Origin: Halichondria panicea
Lineage: Eukaryota; Porifera; Demospongiae; Suberitida; Halichondriidae
Length of the DNA: 64,000 nt
Direction of reading: 5' to 3'
Assembly: GCF_963675165.1 (NCBI RefSeq)
Contig: NC_087391.1
Location: 2,685,001-2,749,000, forward strand
Shown here: piece after piece, positions 50,674 through 61,790 of the stretch
How the letters are laid out: each line of letters starts with the position of its first letter
How positions within the stretch are numbered: position 1 is the first letter of the stretch
The notes under the pieces: model-generated
What the model was told of the DNA's origin: nothing
Database searches by the model: none
What the model saw: the letters and a program-made list of their open reading frames with translations, nothing else
Made by a program: the position numbers and the translations under genes

Positions 50674-53600
50674 ATGTCTGCCACCAAGCTTGTTTCGATT
50701 TCAGCTCCAGCAAATGCAGCCAGGTTTTCCCCAAAAGATGCTAGAGCCATTTTCCGTAGAAATGGCTATTATGGAACTACTAGTGGGTTTTGTGTTGGCT
50801 ATGAACAAGCGAATGTGACCATGTTACCATCAAGTCTTGCGGATGATTTTGAGAAGTTTTGTCGCAATAATTATGGCTGTTTTCCTCTCCTGTATCGAAG
50901 TAATCCTGGTGAGATTTACGCTCCTCCACTTGCCAAAGACTCAGACATTAAGTAAGTTGTTGTCTGACCCATCTGGTAGATATTGAGTGCATGATTGATG
51001 CTAGCCTCGATCCAAGGCCCAGCGCCGCGCAGTCGCTAATCTAATCTAGGCTTTGGATAACATCGTATATGCTCAATAAAACAATGACGTCACAACGAAC
51101 GGAAGTGGTGGATTGAAGGAAGTAGATAGAAATTAATTTCGATTGAATTGTTTCTAGCCCATCTGATAGTATTCTGATAGCTACCCTTAGCCTTCTATGT
51201 TAACAAAAGACTCAATGCCCTGCAACAGTGTGGATGACAATCGTCTGAACGGAGTGAAAGCTGACAAGAGCCTACCGTATTTCTTCTAAAAGAGGTGCCG
51301 CTTTTTAATAATTACGATATTAGCTAGGGCTATAATTAGAGATAGAAAAATAGAGGCGCATAATTAGAAGGGCGCCTTATATAAAGGTTATTTGAGCAAG
51401 TGGTATCCTCAATTTCAGGCCGCCCTAAAAAAATTATGGAACTCGAGGTTCACAGGTCTGTAAAATGATCCTGAGTGTATCCTTGGCCTTCCAACTGGCC
51501 TTTTTGTGGCAACTACAGGTGGAGGAGGTGTCTCACACAACCTTAAAATAGAAGTGATACTGGCCTCCATTTAGCAAGGCGCCACCAAAAAATAATTTAT
51601 GTAGCCACCTCAGGGTGTCATACAGGATTTTGAAGTAGAGGGGGAAATAAGAAAAGTAACCAGAAAATTTTGCTAAAAAAAAGGTAAACTGTTATTTCAA
51701 TACCCTTATAGTATGTAAAATTGCCAGCTATGGACCCTCAGTCAGCAAAAAAAGGGGGGGGGGGTATCCCCCTTTCCCCCCTGTATGACACCCTGCACCT
51801 GAAGCTCTATATGGAGACCTCAAAATTTATTTTTCAGTCTAGGTGGCGCATAATTAGAAGGGCGCCTCTTTTAGAAGAAGTACAGTTGGTATAGGCTGCG
51901 CCCATCTCATACTAACTTTGATGAAAAGTACTGCTACTGACTCTAAAATAACTGTACAAAAAACTACAGCTCTGTCTCTAGCTCTGTGTATGCATGTTTT
52001 TTACTACTTTGTCAGGATATTTTCTCAGTATTATAGGAAATTTCACGGGATAAAATATCCAATAATTTTGCGCATGCACAAGCAGTCAGTAGTAGGCCTT
52101 CTCTTCAGGGGAGGCCAGTGAAGGAGGTTAGATTGCATAGTCTCGTGATACCATCCGGTAAGCGACTGCATTGGAGGGAGAGAGAACCGTCTAGTTACTC
52201 TGGGCATACTTTTTCTGTTCGTCAGATGAAATGTTGGTAGAGTAATGCTTACACAAGAATGTAAGATAGCTTTCAGGAGTACAAGAGTTTTACCGTATAG
52301 CGCGAAATTTTCAAGGGGTTCACTGTTTTCGTGGGTTAGCAATCCTACACAAAAATTAAGTCCACGAAAATGGTTTTTTAATTAGCTATAACGTGCAAAG
52401 ATTAAAGGCGTGGCCTCCGCTAAGCAGTCAACCTATGAAATTCATTCAACGAAATGCTTTTAGAGGCCATTCCACGAAATTTAAGTGCCTCAAAATGATT
52501 CCCGCTATACGGTATTTAGTGCGCATAACATTCCTGGGTGACAGAACAGAACACCCGGAGTAACCGGACGGTTCTCTCCCTCCTACGCTATTCATGAGAA
52601 TCGGCTGGTATCATGAGACTAGATTGATGCACTCATGGTAATAATATTGCATGGGACCGAGTGTTGAGACACAAGCACGAGTGCAAGAATAATCAGACAC
52701 AATGCATTCAGACACTGCAGTGATAAAAAAAATTCCTTTGCACCATCTAATTATAAGCATAATTATATGCGCATGTGCAGCGTATTGTGAGTGTGTGTGT
52801 GTGTGCGTGCGTGCGTGTTACCACTTCTATAGCTGCTTGACAGTTACACTTGAAGTAGCGGAAGTGATCAACTTTCGCATATGTTTAATGATTCTAGTAA
52901 TAGGGTATAGGCTTTTAGTTTTGCTTACCTATTCAAACGTGTGCATAGCAAAACCTGTTGATATAACTAGAAGGCTAGTATGCAAAAGAGCTGCACAGCT
53001 GCATTGTTTCATGAGCTTTCAGCATAATTACGTATAATTTTTTTATTAAGGTTGATCATTTCCCCAAATGTATATAATTATTATTTTAGTCAATTAATTA
53101 TTAGCAGGGCCTAGGAAAACAACCCTTATGGAAACGTTCAGTACGCAACGTTTAGTACGCTACAAAGTAAATTTTGACTCTCGGTTACGTAATGCACTCG
53201 GCTGTGTCTGGTGCATCACGTTAACCTCAAGTCCATCCTCGGCACACAGAGATTAAACACTAAAGGTTACAGTAAACCATTTGCTCATTAATTATTCATG
53301 AGCTAGGTCTAGTGACCGTGAGGAAGTCCAGCTGAAATGCAGTAGTCGGTCATTTCATGGCTCGAATAGACTAGATAGCTTAGGTACAGTCTACTGTAGT
53401 TTCACTATATGCAGGGCGGGTCAAAGAGATATTTCGAAAAAAGGCTTCTAAAAGCTCACAAGAGGCTGTTTTCCTTGGCTCCGACCGCCATTTTAAGTAT
53501 TATTTTGTGAGAGTTTCTTATCCTAGTGAGAAAAATGCTTTGACCCGCCCTCCAGAATGGTAAGAAGCATCATATAAGAGCAAGAACACAGAGCTAGAAG

Positions 53601-55930
53601 TGTTTTTGAAGTTTAAAATGACTACTAGTTTGTATTGTTTCTAGTAACTTGATCACTCAGAGCTTCCACTGAAAAATCTTTTGAAGACTGATACTTGTAC
53701 GTCATACACCAATATATTTATGTGCTTCAAACTTCTATCGTGGCATTTATAGTTTCACAAAATCGAAAATCATGAATATTCATGAGCAAACTTTTTACTG
53801 TAACCTTAATCTTGGCTAGGTGCACGTGTTCTAAATAATACTTAAAACTGCAAAATTGTTATACTCTACGCTATCATTCTGAGCTGTAGAATACAAAATA
53901 TTAAACTTAGTGGTTCAGACGAAAATTACCTGCGATACAGTATAATTAAAAACAAAGTATACTCATGTTTACGGGGTCTGTTGTTAAATAAGCTACCTTC
54001 CTTGCCACACGGCTGTTACCTAATCATTAGTCAGTAATCATTTTGGTACCGTAAATAAATATGCCACCTGATTCGCACACTCACTAGTTTTAAAGGCTCG
54101 AACACATTAAAAATATTATTTTATGCGTGAGATGTTGTTTGGTTATCTCAGCCTAAACACAAGTATATGATTCTCACGTATGCTACTACATGTTATCAAG
54201 GGCATATCAACCACCGAAAGTTAAATATTAATAAACTTTTGCAGATGGGACATTCCTCGGTATGTAATTTACGCCAATGGAAAGATGGTTGATGATGTGA
54301 TGGACTTAGATGGATTCTCTTCTACGTGGGGTGATGTTGTGTGTTTTTACACTGGTTGCTCATTTACCTTTGAGCATGTTCTGATTGAAAATGGCATTGA
54401 ACTATCCAATGTCAAAGCAGGAAAAAATTGCTCGATGTACTGTACAGATGTGATGCTTAGAGATGCTGGTCCATTTGCTGGAATTCAGATGATGGTAAGC
54501 ATGAGATCGATTCAAAAATCTCTTCTTAACACCGCTGTGACTATTACGGCACAATACCCACATCACCACGGTGCTCCCGTTCATATCGGCGATCCACTTC
54601 GAATAGGAATCACTGACATCACCAAGCCTGACAAAGGAGATTGGCAGGTCACTCTTGAGGACGATTCTGTTTTTGTTTTCTGGGCATGTGGTGTATCAAA
54701 CACAAACGCCATCACAGCAGCAAGTAAGTTAGAAAAGCAAATGTGATTGCAATACAAAAATAATCTTTACTACTGATCATTTTCCCCTTCAGAACCCAAG
54801 CTTACCTTTTGCCATTACCCCGGGTCAATGTTTATAGCAGATACAAAAGCAGAAAGGAAGATATTTACCGAAACGATACAAGTTGTTCAACTTTCCAGGC
54901 CACAGGATCCATACTTTGCCTCGATAATTGGAAGCAAAACTGTTGCCATACTTTCTCAGCTTGAAAAATCACTACTTGATGATCCAGGTAAACGGGGCAT
55001 AGCTCACTTATCAGTGGAGCATGATTTTATGAAGTCTGTGCTTTCCCTTTCCCATTCCAAAAGGGTTTTGATAACCACTGGGTTTCCTGCCAATGTTGAT
55101 CTACCGCAGAAACAAGAGACGGATGGCATATGTGGAGCTCTGTCAATGTGTCAAGCTTTGTTAGCTCTTGGCAAGCAAGTGAGCCTAGTATCCGATCAGT
55201 CAACTCATAGTATTTTGGAGAAGTGCGTGCAGAAGATGTTTTCACTTGGAGCGTTGACATCAAATATTTCTGTTATCTCCTTTGAGAATGCTACAAAGCT
55301 CATGGAAACTTCACCAAAAGATTTTCCGATTTATGATTGTCTTGTAGCTATTGAACGAGCTGGAAGGTCAGCAGACGGAACATACCGTACGATGAAGAAA
55401 AAAGATATATCTATGTTTGTAGATCCCATTGATGATTTGTTTTTGTATGCTGCTTCAAATCCGCTAGTGAGCACTATTGGAATTGGAGATGGTGGAAATG
55501 AACTTGGAATGGGGAAAGTTAGGGAAAGAGTTGCCGAGAGTATCAATTTCGGTGATGTCATTGCTTGCCATACTCCAACAGATCATCTTGTTGCAGCTGG
55601 AATCTCCGACTGGGCTGGTTATGCGATTTCTGTTGGACTGTATGCTGTCTCCCAGTGTCCTATTCATTGGAGATATACATGTCGTGCAATCAATGCGGAG
55701 GCTCCTCAGCCGTTTAAATCTTCGGAATTCCTCCCATCCAATGAACAGGTATATTCACAGATGAGGTGCTTGATCTAATTAATCTATTCCTGCAGGTTGT
55801 GTTACTTTTGGAGTACATGAATGACTCTCTGGGCATAGTTGATGGTATCACTAAGGGGAGTGGATCAGTCGATGCTATTCCCATTAAGACTGTTTTAGAG
55901 AAAGTAGGAGCTATGCTTACACTATTGTGA
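50674..55930 (+). CDS. DGLUCY: D-glutamate cyclase
   Basis: This enzyme converts D-glutamate to 5-oxo-D-proline; the vertebrate form is mitochondrial. Exons 50674-50951, 54245-54723, 54793-55748 and 55796-55930 join to 615 codons, matching the family's two-domain plan. The first domain (about residues 1-252, DUF1445 type) carries SPKDARAIFRRNG, SGFCVGYEQAN, DFEKFCRNNYGCFPLL, GCSFTFEHVL and GAPVHIGDP. The second (about 253-615, DUF4392 type) carries RGIAHLSVEHD, VLITTGFPAN, ETDGICGA, LVAIERAGRSADG, FVDPIDDLFL and IGDGGNELGMGKV, which are close to the human C14orf159 protein. The N-terminus aligns directly with bacterial DUF1445 proteins, leaving no obvious added targeting peptide. Intron 1 is 3.3 kb and contains at least four transposon-like insertions, whereas introns 2 and 3 are under 75 bases. 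Confidence 0.95.
51278..51890. mobile_element. Element with TTCTTCTAAAAGAGG terminal inverted repeats, DGLUCY intron 1
   Basis: TTTCTTCTAAAAGAGGTGCC at about 51281 is mirrored by GGCGCCTCTTTTAGAAGAAG at about 51862-51881. GGCGCATAATTAGAAGGGCGC blocks lie inside both ends (split here as GGCGCATAATTAGAAG / GGCGCC). Length about 600 bp. No transposase frame. Confidence 0.75.
52125..52632. mobile_element. Palindromic element interrupted by an R4 MITE, DGLUCY intron 1
   Basis: GGAGGGAGAGAGAACCGTC near 52175 and TAGTCTCGTGATACCA near 52139 are mirrored by GACGGTTCTCTCCCTCC near 52568 and TGGTATCATGAGACTA near 52606. Between the arms lies a complete R4 MITE. Confidence 0.75.
52291..52515. mobile_element. 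R4 MITE nested inside the 52125-52632 palindrome
   Basis: ACCGTATAGCGCGAAATTTT at 52292 is mirrored by TCCCGCTATACGGTA at about 52500-52514, about 224 bp apart. The interior shares GGGTTAGCAATCCTACAC with the partial copy upstream of EAPP (as its complement). Confidence 0.8.
53263..53812. mobile_element. MITE with AAGGTTACAGTAAA terminal repeats, DGLUCY intron 1
   Basis: AAGGTTACAGTAAACCATTT at 53264 followed by GCTCATTAATTATTCATGA is mirrored by TCATGAATATTCATGAGC and TTTTTACTGTAACCTT at about 53770-53808. Length about 545 bp, non-coding. Confidence 0.8.
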
Positions 55931-56872
55931 ATTATGTATGTGTGAGGATTTATCAATGTGTTGTAATGCTGACCTGTCCAATCTCCCCCAGGTAGGAAGT
56001 ACGACAGTGTCAATATAATTGGAGTCACTTTTCAAAGTCTATGTAAGTGGACTGGCCAAAAGTAGTGAGGGTAATAGTCCCTGGCGGGTTTTTAAATCAC
56101 ACGGCAACGTTAACAGCCATATTGGTTTGAACTTTTGATCTGACAGTACAAGTTAAGACTCAAGAGCCCATAATCATATAGCAAATAGATCGAGATAGGT
56201 CTGCAGAAAGTAATGTGACTTTCGATCTGTTTAGTAACTGCTGTACCCATGTGGGAAGGCGGTCACAAACACCTGCGTGCCACTCTATGATGACAACTAA
56301 AATGATACATGCACCCTGACTAACTCGAGGCAGCAAATTAATGTGCCAATAATTATATGCCCTTCAGGTAGGAAGTCGCGTTCTGCATACATCGAATGGA
56401 CGACATAATTAACCGTAGAGAATGTTCATAATTATTTTGTACCATAATTATCGTAATTTTGGGGTTTTCGTTTGAATCCCTGAGCTCAAATATTTTACAC
56501 GAATGAAGCATACTGTAAATACATGTATAGTATCTATGAATGAAGCGATCGTCGACCGCTACAAAGTATTTTAACCCACAAACAGACAAAAATAATATTG
56601 CTGTGAGGATTATAATTAGTTTCTCTCTTTCTATTGCAGGCCGATCGCAAGGGAGTACACTCGCCGAGAAAATGACATAAAATTGTACAGACCTAGCTAA
56701 AGTACAATTTCTATCCAGTTATCCTGTAGTTGCTATAATAGTGCGCATGCGTTATGGCACAGCATGATGCTGCAAACAGACCCCGTGCATTCTCCTGACA
56801 AGAAACGACCCCGTGGATTTTGGCTGCGTAGTCTTGACAACTGGAAAACAAAGAGATATCACAGTCCTGGAC
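55931..56872. other. Spacer between DGLUCY and CFAP36
   Basis: It contains the DGLUCY 3' region and the CFAP36 promoter and leader. TA-rich sequence with no recognised repeat or exon; the minus-strand frame at 56711-57220 is mostly antisense to CFAP36 exon 1 and to the palindromic repeat. Confidence 0.45.
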
Positions 56873-59800
56873 ATGGAAGTTTGGATTGTAGACGGTTTGA
56901 TTGGCTTCTTGCAATCTCCTGGATGGACATCTCCTATCAATAATTTTATTGATAAGAACTGTGTTGGTAAGGTATATAGATCTGCTATAATTATACCAAG
57001 TATTAAGAAGAGAAGAGTATCGAACTATCGATACCTTTACACAAAAACTTTGCACAAAGTAACGTGACATCCTGTCAATTGCACGTGAGCAACTCGCAAT
57101 TGATGATGTTTGCGCTCCATACATTACACAATGCACATAATTTGAAATTAAGTTAACCGTGACGTTTTTAGGGGTGTAGTAATAAGTGTGAGTAAAGAGT
57201 GCAAGTGAAGATGTGATCAATCCGACTATTGTCTCTATTTAGATGATTTTTGTGAAGTTCATATCAGTGTGCAGTGAGCAGCTATGAACGCGAACGACTA
57301 GCTAGAATAAGATGTCATTGATGTCATTGTTCAATTACCACACCCCTAAAAACGTCACGGTAAACATTAATTTTACTAGGAGATTATTACTAGTAAGTTT
57401 CCAATACTTTATCACGTACGAGTCATGTTACTTTGTGCACCGTTTTTGTGTAGAGGTGGTATCGGTAGTTCGAAACTCTTTTCTTCTTATACATGTGTGT
57501 GTAATCAGGCCATAATTTAAGCCTTCCAACTCAAACTAGCCAGCAGGTATACATGTAGTAGAACCCGGACACCTTGAGGCAGGCCGGATAACAGAATATG
57601 TCAGATAAATCGAATGGAACAAGTTGCACAACATAAGCTGCATTGCATAACTTCTTTTCCTTTTTTGAGTTAACACACCAAAAAATCCTCAGCAATAAGT
57701 TATCCACGCATTCCACGATGAAAAAATTGATCGTTTTGTAATGCTTAGGAACCCCCGTAAAACACTTTCGCATTAAGTCCAACCAGATTTTTAAGACTTA
57801 CAAATGCCATATTAAAACAGTTCCATTTTAAAAATCTGTGGATATGGGATTGGTCAGAGAGTCTAATACTTCTCTGCACTAGAACTGGTAGAGCAGCAGA
57901 CAAAAAAAGATGCACGGGAGCAGCCATTACGAACTCTATAATTATATACAAGTTAAAAAAAACCATTTTTAGTATCAATCATGTTGTGCAATTGGATGCA
58001 ATTGCAGCACACAATAGAGCCTGGTTATTTAACTTTTGAGCAAAGTTGTTAAAGTGTCGAGTTAGTACGTATAGGTGAATAAATTAATTTAGTGGCCACC
58101 ATTTGCACGTCACACTTGAAGCAGTGACGTCGAACAGCTAGACTAAGAGAGTATTAAAGTAAATAACAAGCCGCATTGGTTTTAGCATGCATTGCTTTTA
58201 TATTGGGGATATGACTACACCATTAGGGCTTGGAAAATTATGCTAGCATAATTTTTGGAATAATAGGGAGACTTTTAGCAACAAGCATAATTGAGAATAA
58301 TAGGTCACTTAGCATAATTTGACCATCAGACCTAATTTCACATCTTATAGATAGACAATAGATCTGTACCGTACGCACTAGCCACTAAGCAGGCATGGAG
58401 GAGTATTTTCTCTTTCGGTACAGAGGATTATATTTCATTTTTTCTGTAATACTATCTCAGGTATAGCCTCGGTCCCAGGCCGATTTAAAAAATATATACT
58501 AGCTAGAGACACAGCGAGGCTGGGAGCGAGGCTATAATACCTCAGGTAGTGCTATCAATACAACTACGTGTACAAATAAATTGTCTTTTCATTGATGTCT
58601 TTGGAGTAATAATAGGCTGACTTTTTGAGAATATAATTATAGTCAAAAAGAATAATAGGCGAAATAAAAAGTGTAATTTGCCAAGGCCTATACACCATCG
58701 TGTTTATAGAAAACCAGGGGCATTATTTTAGTAATTTCTTCTTTGTAGTGTTCAATCCAGGAGATGAGGACAAGTTCGTCTACGTCGACATTCACAATCA
58801 CTACAACACGTTGGTAAGTAAAATGTTCAAAGAGATGCTTATTTAATACTGATACCCACAGGTCGATCAACTGCTTAGTAAGTTCACAGCTGAGCTTGGA
58901 ATCACAGCGGAGCAGTTGGGACACGCCTGTGTGCAGAGTCAAACCTTGGGGGCATTATATCAAGTAAGTTGAATTTACCTGTAACGTCAATCCCAGGGGC
59001 TATTATTTTGGGATGTGTGTATTTATGCACAGAAACATAATTATTATGATGAAACTACTGCGGGTGCTGATACCTCTGCCTCGGTGGAAAGCTAGCAGCA
59101 CATGAAACACTGTTTTGCTATTTAATTTTGAATGGCATGAGTGGGACCCTGATTGTTGCTAAGACGGTACAGAAGGTTGCCAATCCAAAGTCCATGGTTG
59201 CATTCACATCAAGCAGTCCAGCTATTTTCCTCACTCTTGCAGCTGCCATTAGCTAGCATTCTAGTGCAGAGCTAACTCCTAATACATGTACATTGTAGCT
59301 AAGTTATATTGATATATCAACATATTTTGCTACATATGAATCTGAAATGGCCTAGCTTCGAAGTAAACAGAAGTATTATCATAATATATGAACAGCTGGT
59401 CTAAACACAGAGACACACACGTAGTACTGTATATATATACCTCGGTGTGCACATTTAAATGAGTAGGTTGAACCTTGTGATTTCGTGCATTTATTTCAAC
59501 AGCCATATGTATATAGCCAGACCGTGAAAATTGTGATTTTTGTAAGCAGTATAATAATTAATAGGCTGGGTATATACCGACATGTACATGTATACTACCA
59601 TGACATGTATACTACCGTGACTTACATGCTATATAAATTCGTTCCTTACAGAAGCCATTGGAGCAAGTGTTAGCAGCTGAGAATGTTGTGCTATTTAACT
59701 CTCTAATGGTGCAAAGAAATATTGATCTCGAATTCCAAGCACTTGAACTTCTTAAAACCCAGCTTGGACATGCCCCGGATGCTTACGACCCAAATTTGCT

Positions 59801-61008
59801 TCCACCCACTGCTCCTCTTGATAAAAATCTAAGCAACGAAGAAGAAATAATTCAACAAGCCTTGAAAGAGTCAAAGAGAGAATTTGAAGCCCAAAAATCT
59901 CTAGATGAAGAAGAGATGGAGAAGCTGATCAATATTGCCACCAATGAGAGCTTGAGGCTTTTGAAAGCATCTGAGAAAGAGAAGCAGTTGAAATTTGAAA
60001 CTTCTTTCGACAAGAAGAAAAGTACTCTAGAGAAGCAATCAGTTAAAACTTCACCGAAAACAACACAACAAGCACCTTTAGTTTCCATGTCCCCAGATTC
60101 TGAGAAAGAAAAGCAGCCGAAATTTGAAACTTCTTTCGATAAGAAGAAAACTACCCTAGAGAAGCAATCAGTCAAAACTTCACTGAAAACAACACAACAA
60201 GCACCTTTAGTTTCCATGTCCCCAATGCATGCAGTGTCCACTTCCACATCAGAGGCAGCCTCTATGTGGTTACGAAGTGCCAAAAATGAGTACGAGCAGG
60301 CCGAGGAACAACAAAAAGTTTCAGTACGTGTCAAACACTATAATTTATACAATACACATGACCAATATTGATATATCGGAGTCTGCTAAACAAAACCACC
60401 AATGTGGTATTATACCTCCCCCATTAAGCCCACGTTGGTTCCTTGACTTCTATTGGCAGGATCAAGCTTGCCTTTGTACTGAATTCTTGGAGTTAAGCTA
60501 AATCAACACGAGGCAGTATTTTTCACCCTAAAATATTGTATATCGGCGTGGGGTAGAGGCTAGTACCGTATTTTTTTTTAATGCAAACAAGGTTTGCTGT
60601 TTCAACGTACCTGATGAAAGGCTTTAACAAATTCCATGCAAACACTTATAACAATTCATGCTCATAATTATGATTATAGCTTAAGATTGATGTTTTGTGC
60701 TATACGCTACATGTGCTATTACTGTGCAGGTACAATTACCTTCTGATCTTAAAAGCAGGGAGGCATATCTCAAACGGCAACGTGATCACTTACTTAAAAT
60801 TAAGCGGCAAGCTAGAGCCAGGGACCTGGATTCCTACAACACAACTAAGAAAAAAACACCTCCAATGTCTCGCCCAGCAACACACACTTCTGACCAAAGT
60901 GCTGGATCTGTTGTCAAGCCAATAGAACATGCTATAAAGGAGAAGAAAGTTCACACAGGAGTGCTATGCAATGTCATAGCACGAAAAATGAAAGAATACC
61001 AACATTGA
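56873..61008 (+). CDS. CFAP36: Cilia- and flagella-associated protein 36 (BART domain)
   Basis: A ciliary ARL3-binding BART-like protein (CCDC104). Exons 56873-56966, 58749-58813, 58862-58963, 59652-60323 and 60730-61008 join to 403 codons; the human protein is about 342. The BART-like domain covers exons 1-4 start: WIVDGLIGFLQSPGW, VFNPGDEDKFVYVDIH, LLSKFTAELGI and VLAAENVVLFNSLMVQRNI. The last of these matches human LAAEDFTIFKAMMVQKNI closely. A glutamine/lysine-rich coiled region follows (EEEIIQQALKESKREFEAQ), then a duplicated 43-residue block, then the conserved end LKSREAYLKRQRDHLLKIK. The extra length is mostly the duplicated block. The ATG at 56873 is the only one in frame in exon 1. 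The stop lies 81 bases from the stop of the convergent transporter gene. Confidence 0.93.
56990..57495. mobile_element. Palindromic R5 element, copy 2, CFAP36 intron 1
   Basis: The outer arms are AAGAAGAGAAGAGTATCGAA (about 57003) and GTTCGAAACTCTTTTCTTCTT (about 57466), and the inner arms are GTGACGTTTTTAGGGGTGT (57160) and CACCCCTAAAAACGTCAC (57341). The inner palindrome of about 215 bp is nested symmetrically in the outer one. It begins about 25 bases downstream of CFAP36 exon 1. Confidence 0.8.
58465..58540. repeat. Short palindrome with AGCCTCG / CGAGGCT ends, CFAP36 intron 1
   Basis: TATAGCCTCGGTCCCAGGCC is mirrored by GGCTGGGAGCGAGGCTATA about 50 bases later. The same arm sequence recurs near 22610, 26353, 45950, 49881 and 51003. 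Confidence 0.65.
59040..59395. repeat. Family S repeat, inverted copy, CFAP36 intron 3
   Basis: It contains GGTGCTGATACCTCTGCCTC, TCACTCTTGCAGCTGCC and AGCATTCTAGTGCAGAGC, matching the copy at 15850-16400 in the same orientation. Confidence 0.6.
59970..60226 (+). repeat. 129-bp in-frame tandem duplication in CFAP36 exon 4
   Basis: Two head-to-tail copies, 59970-60098 and 60099 to about 60226, each encode 43 residues beginning SEKEKQ and ending near PLVSMSP. They differ at only a few bases, so the duplication is recent. The frame is kept. Confidence 0.95.
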
Positions 61009-61089
61009 CTGTAGGACAATCCATTCAACTCCATAGACCATTATAATTATAATTATAATTATGATTGATGTATTAAAATTATTGAAAAA

Positions 61090-61757
61090 CTAAAACTTTT
61101 GACATTCCAGTTCTCTCAGTGTCTCTGGCATTGGTTGACCTAGCGTCTCTGGTAGAGTGAAGCTTAGCAAGCCGGTCAGGGTACCAACAGATCCCAGAAC
61201 CAGCATAGGAAGACCCACGCCATAGCCGACCTAATGTGCACATAGCTATGTAAGGCATTCACTGTAGCAAGAGAATTTTTGCATTTCGTATATTAAATAA
61301 AATTCGTGTGTCTAAAGTGATTAGATTTAAGGGAATGCACAACTCTATTAGGCCGCTGAGCCAATAGTAGTAAAAAGAATTACTTACCAGCAGTAAAACA
61401 ATAGGAGCAAAAAATCCTCCCAGTCGTGCTCCGATTGTTGCAACTCCAGCCCCAATGTTTCTGACTTGGGTGGGGAATAGTTCAGCTGAGTACATTAGTA
61501 AAACCAGTAGGTTTTACATAGGATTGGCAGTGGGTTTGCCCGTGTTTAGCAATATTTCAATTATTTTGACTCATGTTTAAACTGTTCTATCTCTGCAGGG
61601 AAAGGCCACATCAAGGAACTGGCTAGACAGATAGTTTATTTAGCCTTTTCTCTCTTTGTATCTCTCATTTCATAATCCATGAACATTTCAATGAATGAAT
61701 ATTGTCATTTTAAAAATTGCACTATTTCTACGTTTCACCGCTCTTTGTCTGACTGAC

Positions 61758-61790
<33 letters not shown>

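Noticed and set aside
56711-57220. 169-codon minus-strand frame
   Set aside because: It is antisense to CFAP36 exon 1 and to the R5 palindrome.
59852-60334. 160-codon minus-strand frame in CFAP36 exon 4
   Set aside because: Antisense shadow of the duplicated lysine-rich block; no domain or start context.
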